64,000 nucleotides of DNA from JAWXUE01 sp044432925 (GCA_044432925.1 JAWXUE010000001.1:39092-103091); one strand, 5' to 3'; positions 37,015 to 47,600 are shown, counted from the stretch's first letter. The notes: generated from the letters alone by a model not told the origin. Translations and numbers: made by a program.

Positions 37015-37060
37015 AATATCACCCATTAGAACATATACTCTAATGGGTGATATTTATTTT
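37015..37060 (+). terminator. Strong terminator that overlaps the next gene's start
   Basis: A 16-bp perfect stem (37015-37030 with 37039-37054) and an 8-base loop are followed by TATTTTT. Its right arm contains the GTG at 37047, the only canonical start available to the downstream PBP gene. Confidence 0.85.
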
Positions 37061-38972
37061 TAAAATACAAATACAAAGAAGAATAGCATTATTCTCATTA
37101 ATAATATTATTAGCTTTTGGTGCAATATTTCTAAGATTAGGGTATATAACATTTTTCCTAAGTGAAACATTAACACCTGAGGCTTTTTTATCTTGGTCTA
37201 GAGAAATACCTATAGAAGGTAAAAGAGGAAATATATATGATAGAAATGGAAATCTAATAGTAGGTAATATGTTGGCACCTTCTGTAGCAGCAATTAATAA
37301 ACAAGTTGAGGATAAAGATACAACAGCAACATTAATAGCTGATATATTAGAATGTGATAAAGATTTAATATTAAATCATTTAAATAAAAATGTAAGTGTA
37401 GAATTAATAAAACCTGAAGGAAGAAAAATAACAGTAGAACAAGCACAAGAAATAATAGAATTAAATATAGATGGAATATATGTTGTTGGGGATACTGTTA
37501 GATATTATCCATATGGAGAAACATTAGCACATTCCTTAGGTTTTACAGGGATTGATAACCAGGGGATTGCTGGATTGGAATATATGTATGATGAATATCT
37601 AAAAGGACAAGATGGAAATCTAAGTATATATACAGATGCTAAGGGGAATGAAATGCCTAACATGTTAGATTATTACAATTCAAGTTCACAAGGATTTGAT
37701 ATATACCTAACAGTTGATTTAGATGTTCAATTAATAGTAGAACGTGTGATGGCTGAAGCTATAGCAAGATATAATCCAGATAGTATGTACGTGATTGTAA
37801 ATCACCCACAAACAGGGGAAATACTTGCTATGGCATCATATCCATCATTTGATCCGAGTAACTATCAAGATTACTCACAAGAAGTATATAATAGGAATTT
37901 GCCAATATGGAAAAGTTTCGAACCCGGTTCAACATTTAAATTTATGACATATGCCGCGGGATTAGAAGAAGGTGTGTTTGATATCAATGAACATTACTTT
38001 GATCCAGGATATAAAATAGTCGAAGGAATAAGAATAAATAACTGGAAAGCTGGAGGACATGGAGACCAAACATTTTTAGAAGTAATACAAAATTCATGTA
38101 ATCCTGGTTTCATGGAAATAGGAGAAAGGCTCGGAGTAGAGACATTTTATGATTATTTAGAAGACTTTGGCTTCGGACAAAAAACAGGAATAGACCTCTT
38201 GGGAGAAACAAGTGGAATAGTAATGAAAGAAGAAAATGTAGGTCCTGTAGAATTAGCCACAATGTCATTTGGTCAAGCTAATTCAACTTCAGCAATACAA
38301 ATACTAAATGGAGTAAGTGCGGCTGTAAATGGAGGATATTTAAACACTCCTTATATATTATCTAAAATATCAGATCAAACAGATAACATAGTATTAGAGA
38401 ACGCTACTGAAACTATTAGACAAGTAATATCAGAAGATACAAGTACTATAATGAGACACGCACTAGAATCAGTAGTAGCACTAGGTACTGGTCGTGGAGG
38501 ATATGTAGATGGTTATAGAGTTGGTGGTAAAACAGGTACAGCACAAAAAGTAGGAGAGAATGGTCAATACTTAGAAAATAACTATATATTATCATTTTTA
38601 GGATTAGCACCTATGGATAATCCTGAAGTAGGAGTATACTTAGCAATCGATAATCCAAAAGATACAATCCAATATGGTGGTGTTGTTGCAGCGCCTTTAG
38701 TAGGAGAAATATTAACAGAAATACTGCCAATCTTAGGAGTTCAAAAAGATTATGAAAATCAAATAGATAAAGAAATAAGATGGTATATAGATCCTATATA
38801 CTATGAAGTTCCTAACTTTATAGGAATGAATAAAAAAGATTTACCACCTAAATGGAATGGTGAATATCAATATTTATTTTTAGGAAGTGGAAATACAATA
38901 ATAGAACAATCTCCATCAGCTGGAGAAAAAGTAAAAGAAGGAAGTGCTATTCTAATATATTTAGACGATTAA
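37047..38972 (+). CDS. SpoVD-like class B penicillin-binding protein with PASTA domain
   Basis: This 641-residue transpeptidase has one N-terminal membrane helix, a dimerisation domain (EGKRGNIYDRNGN), and a catalytic domain with Ser in STFK (about 295), SCN (about 350) and KTGT (about 495), then a C-terminal PASTA domain (VPNFIGMNKKDL). Length and the PASTA tail match SpoVD, which cross-links spore cortex, better than Pbp2B; a vegetative role is possible. The only ATG/GTG/TTG start is GTG 37047, inside a terminator stem and without a ribosome site. An ATT codon at 37056 has GGTGAT 4-6 bases before it and might serve instead. Confidence 0.88.
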   Translation: MIFIFKIQIQRRIALFSLIILLAFGAIFLRLGYITFFLSETLTPEAFLSWSREIPIEGKRGNIYDRNGNLIVGNMLAPSVAAINKQVEDKDTTATLIADILECDKDLILNHLNKNVSVELIKPEGRKITVEQAQEIIELNIDGIYVVGDTVRYYPYGETLAHSLGFTGIDNQGIAGLEYMYDEYLKGQDGNLSIYTDAKGNEMPNMLDYYNSSSQGFDIYLTVDLDVQLIVERVMAEAIARYNPDSMYVIVNHPQTGEILAMASYPSFDPSNYQDYSQEVYNRNLPIWKSFEPGSTFKFMTYAAGLEEGVFDINEHYFDPGYKIVEGIRINNWKAGGHGDQTFLEVIQNSCNPGFMEIGERLGVETFYDYLEDFGFGQKTGIDLLGETSGIVMKEENVGPVELATMSFGQANSTSAIQILNGVSAAVNGGYLNTPYILSKISDQTDNIVLENATETIRQVISEDTSTIMRHALESVVALGTGRGGYVDGYRVGGKTGTAQKVGENGQYLENNYILSFLGLAPMDNPEVGVYLAIDNPKDTIQYGGVVAAPLVGEILTEILPILGVQKDYENQIDKEIRWYIDPIYYEVPNFIGMNKKDLPPKWNGEYQYLFLGSGNTIIEQSPSAGEKVKEGSAILIYLDD

Positions 38973-38977
38973 AATAA

Positions 38978-39014
38978 AAAGGAACTATATCGTAAATGAT
39001 AAAGTTCTTTTCAA
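38978..39014 (+). terminator. Terminator of the PBP gene
   Basis: A 9-bp outer stem (38978-38986 with 39003-39011, one G-U pair) and an inner TATC/GATA stem are followed by TTTT. Confidence 0.65.
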
Positions 39015-39083
39015 TAGTGCAAATTAATTGTAATATATCTTGAAGTATCAACATATAATAAAAAGGATTAGTTTTTATAGTTA

Positions 39084-39112
39084 TTGACAATGTGTCAAAA
39101 ATATTGTAAAAT
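39084..39112 (+). promoter_or_regulatory. Consensus promoter for a short transcript
   Basis: A perfect TTGACA (39084-39089) and TAAAAT (39107-39112) are spaced by 17 bases, the best promoter in the window. The -35 box is half of the perfect inverted repeat TTGACA-ATG-TGTCAA (39084-39098), which could bind a repressor. The expected start is near 39119, and no plus-strand ORF follows before a terminator. Confidence 0.7.
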
Positions 39113-39118
39113 TAATTC

Positions 39119-39176
39119 ATAACCAAGTCCCTGGGACTTAAAAAAAAGGCGCTCATTTAATGACTCGCCTTTTTTT
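39119..39176 (+). ncRNA. Candidate small RNA of about 58 nt
   Basis: Between the consensus promoter and a strong terminator lie only a short perfect hairpin (AAGTCC-CTG-GGACTT, 39125-39139) and the terminator stem (39141-39151 with 39166-39176). No ORF with a ribosome site fits. The RNA would be antisense to the last codons and terminator of the minus-strand 26-codon ORF. No known RNA family is recognised. Confidence 0.45.
39141..39176. terminator. Bidirectional terminator
   Basis: A perfect 11-bp stem of seven A-T pairs plus GGCG/CGCC and a 14-base loop would have T-runs on either strand. It could end the short plus transcript and the minus-strand small ORF. Confidence 0.8.
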
Positions 39177-39233
39177 ATTATTTACTAAATGATTTATCTG
39201 TTCATCTATAGTTTTGTATTTTTTCTTTTTCAT
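39153..39233 (-). CDS. 26-residue basic peptide or 5' stump of an Abi-like gene
   Basis: On the minus strand an AAAGGA ribosome site and a TATAAT box (39277-39272) precede ATG 39233, and 26 codons run to a TGA in the loop of a terminator. The peptide has KKKKYKTIDEQINHL, which resembles the N-terminal helix of Abi_2-family abortive-infection proteins (typically K-T-I-x-E-Q-I-x-x-L). It is therefore either a small basic peptide or the start of a truncated Abi gene whose remainder is gone. Homology was judged by eye only. Confidence 0.35.
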   Translation of the reverse strand: MKKKKYKTIDEQINHLVNNKKRRVIK

Positions 39234-39240
39234 TTTGATC

Positions 39241-39377
39241 ATTCCTTTAATAATATTCCACAATAAGTAACATTATATTACAAATGATATTTAATTAAAT
39301 ATTATTATATAAATTAATAGAATTGTAGTGTATGATTTTTTAATAAGTTGATTTCATTGTTATATTAACTTTATACA
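39241..39377. other. AT-rich gap with no gene
   Basis: Apart from the minus-strand TATAAT at 39272-39277, nothing recognisable lies here. It separates the small ORF from the decayed PBP copy. Confidence 0.4.
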
Positions 39378-39495
39378 TAAACAGGTGCAACAGAAAAAGT
39401 ATTAAGATGGTATATATATCTTGTAAAGTATGAAGTGCTATTCTGATATATTTAAATGATAAAACTAACAGTCTCTTTCAACTATAGTAAATAAA
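39378..39495 (+). pseudogene. Decayed second copy of the 3' end of the SpoVD-like PBP gene
   Basis: Three consecutive blocks match the PBP gene in order. 39379-39400 matches the KTGT region (38528-38551); 39401-39436 matches 38774-38809; and 39432-39465 matches the last codons and stop region (38941-38974). Some resemblance continues into the PBP 3' untranslated region. The blocks are joined by deletions, the second at a GAAGT direct repeat. No frame is open, so it is non-functional. Confidence 0.7.
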
Positions 39496-39553
39496 ATTAT
39501 ATACTTTACTAAAACATTATGTTATATTAAATTAAAAGAATAGAGGGGATCAT

Positions 39554-39790
39554 ATGATAGTACTAGACTTACATGGATTAACAGTACCTGAAGCTTTAAA
39601 ATTAATACAAACAACTGTAATGGATCCTAAAAACAAAAACCAACAATATATAGAAGTAATCCATGGATTTAATAGTGGAGACGAATTAAAAAGGCTATGT
39701 TCTCATCATAGTAACCTAAGATGCAAAAGAATAAAAAAAGTAACTTTAAAATTAAATAATCCTGGTGCCTCATTACTTTGGTTGAAATAA
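39554..39790 (+). CDS. Stand-alone Smr-domain protein
   Basis: The 78-residue protein is a minimal Smr domain, recognised by LDLHGLTVPEAL at the start and IEVIHGFNSGDELKRL in the middle, which replaces the usual HGxGxGxL loop. Smr domains occur at the C-terminus of MutS2 and as single units; several are nicking nucleases or act on collided ribosomes' mRNA. This copy lacks the GKG loop sequence and the typical C-terminal extension, so activity is uncertain. GAGGGGAT ribosome site. No direct partner nearby. Confidence 0.82.
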   Translation: MIVLDLHGLTVPEALKLIQTTVMDPKNKNQQYIEVIHGFNSGDELKRLCSHHSNLRCKRIKKVTLKLNNPGASLLWLK

Positions 39791-39832
39791 CGATAAAAAT
39801 AATATATAATAAAATAAAAAAAGGAGTAATTT

Positions 39833-40192
39833 ATGAAAAAATTATTTAAAATATCTTTATCACTGTTTTTATTAACTGGTTTAATTTCATTAACAGGTTG
39901 TGATTTTGGTTGTAAAATGTATGACTTAACACAAGTATTAGATGAGAATAATGCGGAAGTAGAAATAGATACATTATGCGAATCAATGTTTATTGACTTT
40001 TGTGGATCTGGAGCATTTACACTTGTTATAAAGCAATTAGATGGTACAGAAGATATAACAACTGGGGACTACGTTGAAAAGGACGGGTACTATGTTGTAA
40101 CGGCTGACGGAGAAACAATATCTTATAAAATCATTGATGATAAAACAATAAGTTTAGAAGATGGATATACATTTATATTTAAATTAAGATAA
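39833..40192 (+). CDS. Small lipoprotein of unknown function
   Basis: The 119-residue protein has a basic N-terminus, a hydrophobic signal segment and the lipobox LTGC with Cys23, so it should be lipid-anchored outside the cell. The mature part is about 97 residues, acidic, with three further cysteines (after CDFGCKMYDL, and TLCESMF, FIDFCG) and beta-strand-like repeats of Thr, Tyr and Asp near the end. No known family is recognised. AAGGAG ribosome site and its own terminator. Confidence 0.8.
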   Translation: MKKLFKISLSLFLLTGLISLTGCDFGCKMYDLTQVLDENNAEVEIDTLCESMFIDFCGSGAFTLVIKQLDGTEDITTGDYVEKDGYYVVTADGETISYKIIDDKTISLEDGYTFIFKLR

Positions 40193-40193
40193 A

Positions 40194-40232
40194 AGAGAGG
40201 ACTAATCATTTTATGATTAGTCTTTTCTTTTT
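40194..40232 (+). terminator. Terminator of the lipoprotein gene
   Basis: A perfect 10-bp stem (40200-40209 with 40213-40222) and a 3-base loop are followed by TTTTCTTTTTT. Confidence 0.85.
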
Positions 40233-40369
40233 TAAAAGTAATATTGAATATATATCGCGTAACTAAGCCATATAATTATATGACACTGCTCAATTATATT
40301 AATTGCAAAATAGTAGCGTTGTTATTGAATGGATATAATGTTATAATTTATTAAAAGACGGTGATAAAA

Positions 40370-41386
40370 ATGGAAGAACATAAAAGAAGAGTAAGATACA
40401 AAGGAACTCATCCTAAAAAATTTAATGAAAAATATAAAGAATTAAATCCTGAAAAGTATAAAGAGACAGTTGATAAAGTAATTAATAAAGGAAGTACTCC
40501 AGCTGGAATGCATATATCTATTATGGTAAATGAAATATTAGAATTTTTTAATATAAAAGAAAATCAAATAGGATTAGATGTAACATTAGGATATGGTGGA
40601 CACACAACACATATGTTAGAAAAATTAAACAATACAGGACATATGCATGGTGTAGATGCTGATCCTATAGAGTTTGTGAAAACAGTAGAAAGAATAAATT
40701 CTAAGTATAACAATTTCACAGGATATAATATGAACTTTAGTGATGTAGATAAATTAGAAACAAAATTTGATTTTATCTTAGCTGACCTAGGAGTGTCTTC
40801 TATGCAAATAGATGATCCAACAAGAGGTTTTAGCTACAAACATGATACAACATTAGATTTAAGACTAGATCCAACAAAAGGAATATGTGCAAAACAAAGA
40901 TTAGAAAAAATAAGCTTATATGAACTAGAAGGAATGCTAACTGAAAATGCTGATGAACCTAATGCGTTATTAATAGCAACAGAAATAGTAAATGAAATAA
41001 AAACAAATAAAACAATAGATACAACAAAACAATTAAGAGAAGTGATCTCTAATGCGTTATTAAAAAAATATAAAAAAGAAGATAAAGAATTATTAAAGAA
41101 AACATGTCAAAGAGTATTTCAAGCAATAAGAATAGATATAAACGAAGAATACGAAGTTTTATATAAATTGTTAGAAACATTACCCTCAATGCTAAAAGAT
41201 GGTGGGAAAGTAGCTATATTAACATTCCATTCAGGTGAAGATAGATTAGTTAAAAAAGCGTTCAAAAGACATCTAAACGAAAACCTATATAAACAAATAA
41301 ATGATGATATAATCTTACCAAGTAAGGATGAGTGTTTTACAAATCCTAGAGCTAAGTCTACAAAAATGAGATGGGCGATTAAATAA
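40370..41386 (+). CDS. RsmH/MraW-family 16S rRNA methyltransferase, long-form paralogue
   Basis: This 338-residue SAM-dependent enzyme has DVTLGYGGHT (SAM motif), ADLGVSSMQIDDPTRGFSY and LDLRLDP, the MraW signatures; the classical enzyme methylates N4 of C1402 in 16S rRNA. It differs from ordinary RsmH by a 45-residue basic N-terminal extension (GTHPKKFNEKYKELNPEKY, then GSTPAGMH) and by FHSGEDRLVKK in place of FHSLEDR. This suits a second MraW-like family found in some Bacillota, so a true rsmH may exist elsewhere. ATG 40370 is chosen; the GTG at 40361 lies in the ribosome site. Confidence 0.82.
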   Translation: MEEHKRRVRYKGTHPKKFNEKYKELNPEKYKETVDKVINKGSTPAGMHISIMVNEILEFFNIKENQIGLDVTLGYGGHTTHMLEKLNNTGHMHGVDADPIEFVKTVERINSKYNNFTGYNMNFSDVDKLETKFDFILADLGVSSMQIDDPTRGFSYKHDTTLDLRLDPTKGICAKQRLEKISLYELEGMLTENADEPNALLIATEIVNEIKTNKTIDTTKQLREVISNALLKKYKKEDKELLKKTCQRVFQAIRIDINEEYEVLYKLLETLPSMLKDGGKVAILTFHSGEDRLVKKAFKRHLNENLYKQINDDIILPSKDECFTNPRAKSTKMRWAIK

Positions 41387-41467
41387 AGTTATATTTGTAT
41401 TAAACAACTCATAAAATATTTTATGTAAAAAATTACCATTAAATAAAAAAAACACCTAAAAATATAA

Positions 41468-41518
41468 AAAAGGCTTAATTAATTGCTGAAAATGCGTTAG
41501 TTAAGCCTTTTATTTTTT
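41468..41518 (+). terminator. Terminator after the RsmH-like gene
   Basis: An 11-bp stem (41468-41478 with 41501-41511) and a partly paired 22-base loop are followed by a T-run. The rest of the 41387-41609 gap holds only AT-rich sequence, with a CATAAAATATTTTATG palindrome near 41411-41426. Confidence 0.75.
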
Positions 41519-41609
41519 GTGGATTTTAACAATAAAAAGTATTCGAAAAAAAATAAATAAAACATTGTCGAAAAAAATGGTAAAATTAGATAAATTGTTG
41601 AAAAAAACA

Positions 41610-41638
41610 TTGAATTTTTTTGCGTTTTATGGTATTTT
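41610..41638 (+). promoter_or_regulatory. Predicted promoter of the LRR-vWA-kinase operon
   Basis: TTGAAT (41610-41615) and TATTTT (41633-41638) are separated by 17 bases, about 50 bases before the giant gene. Upstream A-tracts in phased repeats (TCGAAAAAAA and TTGAAAAAAA at 41543-41607) may act as an UP-like element. No internal promoter or terminator was seen down to 57703. Confidence 0.5.
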
Positions 41639-41687
41639 ATAAAGTGATAATTAAAATAAAGAAATGAATAATTATGAGGTGATAAAT

Positions 41688-44600
41688 ATGAATTTTACAA
41701 GCGAAATAAATACACTACTTACAGGCACTGAAATTGTAGATATTACAAATTCAAAATCCATTACTAATGCCCTAATAAAGCAGATTGTAACTGAAGAGGA
41801 TTTAATACAATTTTCACAATTCAAATATCTATTAGAATTGGGTGTTGAAAACTTCGTATCTAAAATATACCAAGGTACTAAAGATGGAAGTTTAAACGAA
41901 AGAGTTGAACAAGTCATTTCTATATTTGATAATAACCAAGTTTCCCCTCAAATTTATTCATACTACTTATATGCGACATTGCAAGCATTTGGAGTTAAAA
42001 GTGATAGAGTTAATTGGGTGGATCCGTTTATAAACAATTTACAAAACGTATCTTTTGGATTTAACACTACATTTGGATCAGGTTTATTTGTAGAGTCTAT
42101 AGAAGATTACGAAATTACAAAAGGAACTTTGAAGAAAGTTTTAAAAAGTAAAAAGTATACAACAATACCTTATGGCGTAAAAGAAATTAATGAAATGATT
42201 TTATCTGGTAATACTGACGTTGAGTTTGTTACATTACCTGAGTCATTATCAGCATTACCTTCTGGCCTATTAGGAAATTGTAATCGTTTAAAAACTTTGA
42301 TATTACCATCAACTATAAAAGTTATACCTCAAAACTTTTGTAAAGGTGATAAAAGTTTAACATTAGTCGTTGCTAGTGGAGCGACAAAAGTAGATGCTAA
42401 TGCATTTGAAGATACAGCAATAAACAATGTTAATTTCATTGGTAACAATAGAATAGAAATAATTGGTGAGAATTCATTTAAAAATTGTAATAATTTGAAA
42501 AAGGTTGATTTAAGTCATTCGAAAGTAATAGAAAAATTAGCTTTTAATAATTGTAAAGCTATAACTGATATATCAATTGCTATAACAGAAGAGTTAATTC
42601 GAGTAAATCCTAGATTCCATACTATCTTTGAAAATGATATTGTTGATTTCAAAAGATATTCAGAATTAGTTAATGTTACAATACATGTTCAAAATGGTAA
42701 AATACCGAACGGATATTTTGAAGGATGTTCTAACTTATCAACAATCAAAGTTGTTGGAAGTGTGAATTCTATTGGAGCTAAAGCTTTCAAAGGTTGTACA
42801 AATCTAACAAGTATCGATATGAAATTTACAGGTAATGTAATTGAGAATGAAACATTCTTAGGTTGTAGTAAAATTGCATCTCTTCCATTTTTTGATAATG
42901 TTACAGAAATTAATAATTCAGCATTTAAAGAATGTCATGCTTTAAATAACTTAAAATTCAAAACAATTAGAAATTTAGGAGAACGAGTTTTTGAAGATTG
43001 TACTCACTTGAGTTCTATTGAATTTGTTTATATCAACAAAACACTTCCAACTTTTACATTTTCTGGGTGTTATTCTTTAAGAAATTATAAATTCTTAGAG
43101 AACGTTGAAGAATTAGCAGCTTATTCATTAGCTAAAGTTATATTTGACGAGTCTTTTGAAATTCCTAGTAATATTAAAGCTATAGCTACTAACGCGTTTG
43201 ATAGTTGTGCTTTTGAAAAACAATTAGTAGTACCTAGTGATTGTAAAATAAATATTTGTGCATTCTCAAATATCAATCAAATATCAAATGTAATTTATGA
43301 ATCATTAGATATTTATGATATGAATAACCAAAAAATTCAACCATTCATGATATTTGAGCATAGATTAGATGCATTTAATACAAATTTAAAAAGTTTAACA
43401 GATGTTCAAGTTAATGATCATAAAGTTCCTGAAGGTGCTTTTAAAGGTTGGGCAAATATAAATAATGTAATTTTATATTCTGACTTACATGAAATACCTA
43501 ATCATTGTTTTGAAGATTGTATAAACTTAAAAACAGTATATGTTGAATCAGAAGAGTTCTCTATTGGTGATAGAGCATTTGCTAATTGTGTTGAATTCAA
43601 ACATTTAGAAGCAACTCAATCTACAGTGGATTTCCAAAATTTACATACAGTTGATTTAAGCTTAACAACTGGTATAGGTGAAGAAGCTTTCAAATCTTGT
43701 GTTAATATTGAAAGAATATGTGTTCCTATTAGAAAAACTAGCGCTAAAGATCAATTTAGACTTTATTCGTTATTTGAAAAAGAAATTATTGGAATGACAG
43801 CAAATAAATATACAAACTTACATACAGCGATGTTATATTTAGAAACTGGAATTGTTCCAAGTAATTTATTTGAAGGTTGTGAAAAACTTAAAATTATTGA
43901 AGTTTATGGAGATGTTACAGAATTAGGAGAAGGATTCTTTAAAAACTGTGTTAATCTAGTAAAAATAAAAATGAATTACACTGGTACAGTTATTCCTAAA
44001 GAATGTTATAAAAACTGTGTTAGTTTAACAGAGTTATCTCAATATCAATCGGTAACTAAAATTGAAGCAGAAGCATTCATGGGTTGTGAATCATTAAATA
44101 AGGTAGAATTTTTAAGTCCTATTTCTTCTATTGGTGCATCGACATTTGAAAGTTGTACTAAATTAAAACAAGTTAAAATGGATCTTCAAGCAGAAGTGTT
44201 ACCTAAAAATTGTTTTAGAAATTGTATTTCAATTGAAAACTTTAATTTCTTACATAATATTGTTAAAGCAGAAAGTTATTGTTTAGCTAATGTTGTCTTT
44301 CCATCTGGATTTATTGTTCCTGCGAAACTTGATTATATTGAAAAATATGCATTTGCAAATACAACATTTGTTACAACATTATCTTTACCAGCAGCTAAAT
44401 ATATGGATCAATTATCATTTGCTAATGCTAAAGGATTTACAAAAGTTGAATTTAGAAATTTAAAAATTATTGATACACATAATGAACAAATTAAACCTTT
44501 TACTATCTTTACAGACTCATTACAAGATTTTAATTTTAAATATAGTGGAATTGATACAGTTTTTGTTAGAACTAATAATATTAGTGATGAAGCATTTAAA

Positions 44601-47600
44601 GATTGGAAATTTATTAGAAGTGTAGTTGCTACTCCAGAAGTTACAATATTACCAAACTCTTGTTTTGAAGGTTGTACACATTTACAAATGGTGAAATTAC
44701 CTTATGGTGATATGTCATTAGGAAGTTATGTGTTTAAAGATTGTATTGCTTTAACAACAACTTCTACATCTGAATTGCTTGTTACATCAAAAAACAAACT
44801 TATTCCAACTGAAGTATATAAAAATTGTGTTAATTTAACAGGTGTTTCAATTGTTATCGATTCAATTTCAATTGAAAATGGAATGAAATTTTATTCTTTC
44901 TTTGAAGATAATATTGATACATTTAATGAAAAGTATAAAAAAGTTACTTCAGTTACACTTAGAAGTAAAACAAATAAAATACCAGCATCATTTTTTGATG
45001 GTTGTGTAAATATTGAAAAAATTCATATAATCGATGATATTAGAAGTGTTGATACTAAAACATTTGCTAATTGTATAAATTTACATGAATTAAGAATGAA
45101 TTATACAGGTAACACATTACCTGATGAATGTTTCTTAGGTTGTGAAAGATTACCTAATATTACAAATTTAATTGAAGTTAAGACAATTGGTAAGAGTGTG
45201 TTTGAAAAATGTTATTCATTAACAGCACTTCAATTTAGATCTCCTATTGAATCAATAGGTGAAAAAGCATTTGCTCAATGTTTAAACTTAGAAAAAATAA
45301 ATATGTATTTTGTTGGTGAAAAAGTACCTGATTTATGTTTTGCACAATGTGAAGGATTACTTATAACTCCAATATTTGTAAATGTTAGAGATGTTAATGC
45401 ATCAGCATTTACAGGTTGTATAAACTTGGATCATGTAATTATAAATGCTGTTCCAAATATGACATTTAATCAGATTTTCCCTTCTTCAAAAAGAATTAAC
45501 AAAATTAGTTATACATCAACTATAGTTCCTAAAAGATATTTTGATGGTGTACCTAACGTTGAAGAAGTAGAATTTACTCAGAAAGTTACATCGATAGGAG
45601 AATATGCATTTGCTAATATTCCTTCGTTGAAAACAGTTAAGAACTTAGGTTCAGTAGAAACTATAGCAAGTTATGCATTTGCTAATAGTGGATTAGAATA
45701 TATTAGAATTTCACCTAAAACAATGTTTATCGGTGCTGGTATATTTGCTGGATGTGAAAGATTAAGAGAAATAGAATTACCTGTTCGTTTTGAATATGCT
45801 GGTTTTCTATTTGATGATATGCATGATACTCTTCCTAAAAAGATTATTCAAAAACAACATGATGTTGAAAAAGAATATTCTATTCCAGAAACATTAAGAA
45901 ATATTACTATTAATGATGGTGTATTAACTCCTGGTGTATTCTCTGGAATGCAATTAAATGTAATAGTTGAGTATATTATAAAAGATATTCCTGATTTTGC
46001 ATTCTTTGATTGTAATACAATTCTTTTAGAAAATGCTAAAGCAGTTGAAACTATTGGACAATATGCATTTGCATATTCAACAATAAAAGATGCTATTTTA
46101 ACAGGAGTAAGTACTGTTGATAAATATGCATTTTATAATAGTAATATAAATGTTTTAGAATTTGGTAGAAATTTAAAAGATATTACAAATGAATCTTTAA
46201 TGGAATCTAATATTAAACGTTTTAAATTAACAGCAAATCCAAACTTTACTTTTATTAACGAAATGTTAGTTAATTTAGAAAAAGGTATGATTATTCATAC
46301 TAATAATTTATCAGGAGCTATAGTGGTACCTGATGCTGTTACAAAACTTGAGGAAAATACATTTGTAAATTGTGAGAATGTAACTCAAATTAATACTAAT
46401 AGAGTTAATACTATAAAAACAGGTGCATTTGTAAATTGTAATAACTTGTCTTCTATAATTTTAGATAAAAACTTAGTAACTTGTGAAGAAGCAATATTTA
46501 GAAATTGTAATAATATAAATCAATTAACTTTAAATTTCTTAGGTAAAGATAGAAGAACTCCTAAAGAAATTGGATATTTATTCCAAAATATGAGTGAAGA
46601 AGTATATATGAAGAAAATTGAAATAACAGGTGGTCAATTAGTAGAAGAACCATTTGTAAATTGTGCAGTAATTGAAGAATTAGATATATCAAAAGTTGGA
46701 TTATCAACATTAAACGCTGGGATATTTAAAAATATTATATTTAATAAATTAACTTTACCAGATACTTTAGACAATGTAGATGAATTTGCATTTGAAAATT
46801 CAATTGCTACAGAAGTTGTTTCAAATGGAAAAAGTATTAAAGTTAAAGATCAATGTATTTTTAAAGGACAACAATTAATATATTGTCATATTGATAATGC
46901 ATTAGATATAACAATACCTCAAAATATAAACGAGATTGTTGCAACAGCATTTAACAATACAAATTCTATTCAAAATATAACAATATTAAATGATAGTATA
47001 AAGTTAAATAATGCTTTCGCTGGAATTTCTTCAGTAACAGGAGTTGTTATTGGTGATTTACCACAAAACATTTCACAAATTTTTGCTAGTGCAATTGACA
47101 CAATAAAAAATGTTACATTTACAGGTAGAAAAATTCGTCAAGGATTCTTTGACACTTTATTATATTTTAACGAATTAAATTTACCTAATGTAGAAAAAAT
47201 ATTGTTAGAAGATGCGAATATGAATCCGGATACACAAATTTTAATTGAAAATTTAAATATTGGTTCAAATTTAACTAGATTAGACTTAGAAATATTAAAT
47301 TACATTGATGTATTAAATATTAATATAGAAAATAATAAAAGATATAAAACTTATAACAATATATTAGTAGATACAAATGAAGATGCAATAGTATATGTTG
47401 CTAGGGAATTAGAGTCTCAAATAACAATTGATTTTGATGTTAAAGAAATAAAAGATGGTGTATTTTCTAAAAATGACAACCTTGTATCTATTAATACAGG
47501 GAATATAAAAGTTATTGGTGATGATGCATTTAGAGGATGTAGAGCTTTAAGAGATATAACAATAACTGATAAGTGTAATAAAATAGGTTTACATATCTTA

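Noticed and set aside
38973..39553. Insertion sequence or transposon scar
   Set aside because: No terminal inverted repeats or transposase fragments; the repeated sequence is a decayed copy of the PBP gene end.
41543..41607. CGAAAAAAA/TGAAAAAAA repeats as a CRISPR or iteron array
   Set aside because: Only three imperfect short copies with irregular spacing; better explained as A-tracts upstream of a promoter.
41664..41687. Upstream ATG for the giant LRR gene
   Set aside because: The GAGGTGAT ribosome site lies between this ATG and the ATG at 41688, so the latter is the real start.
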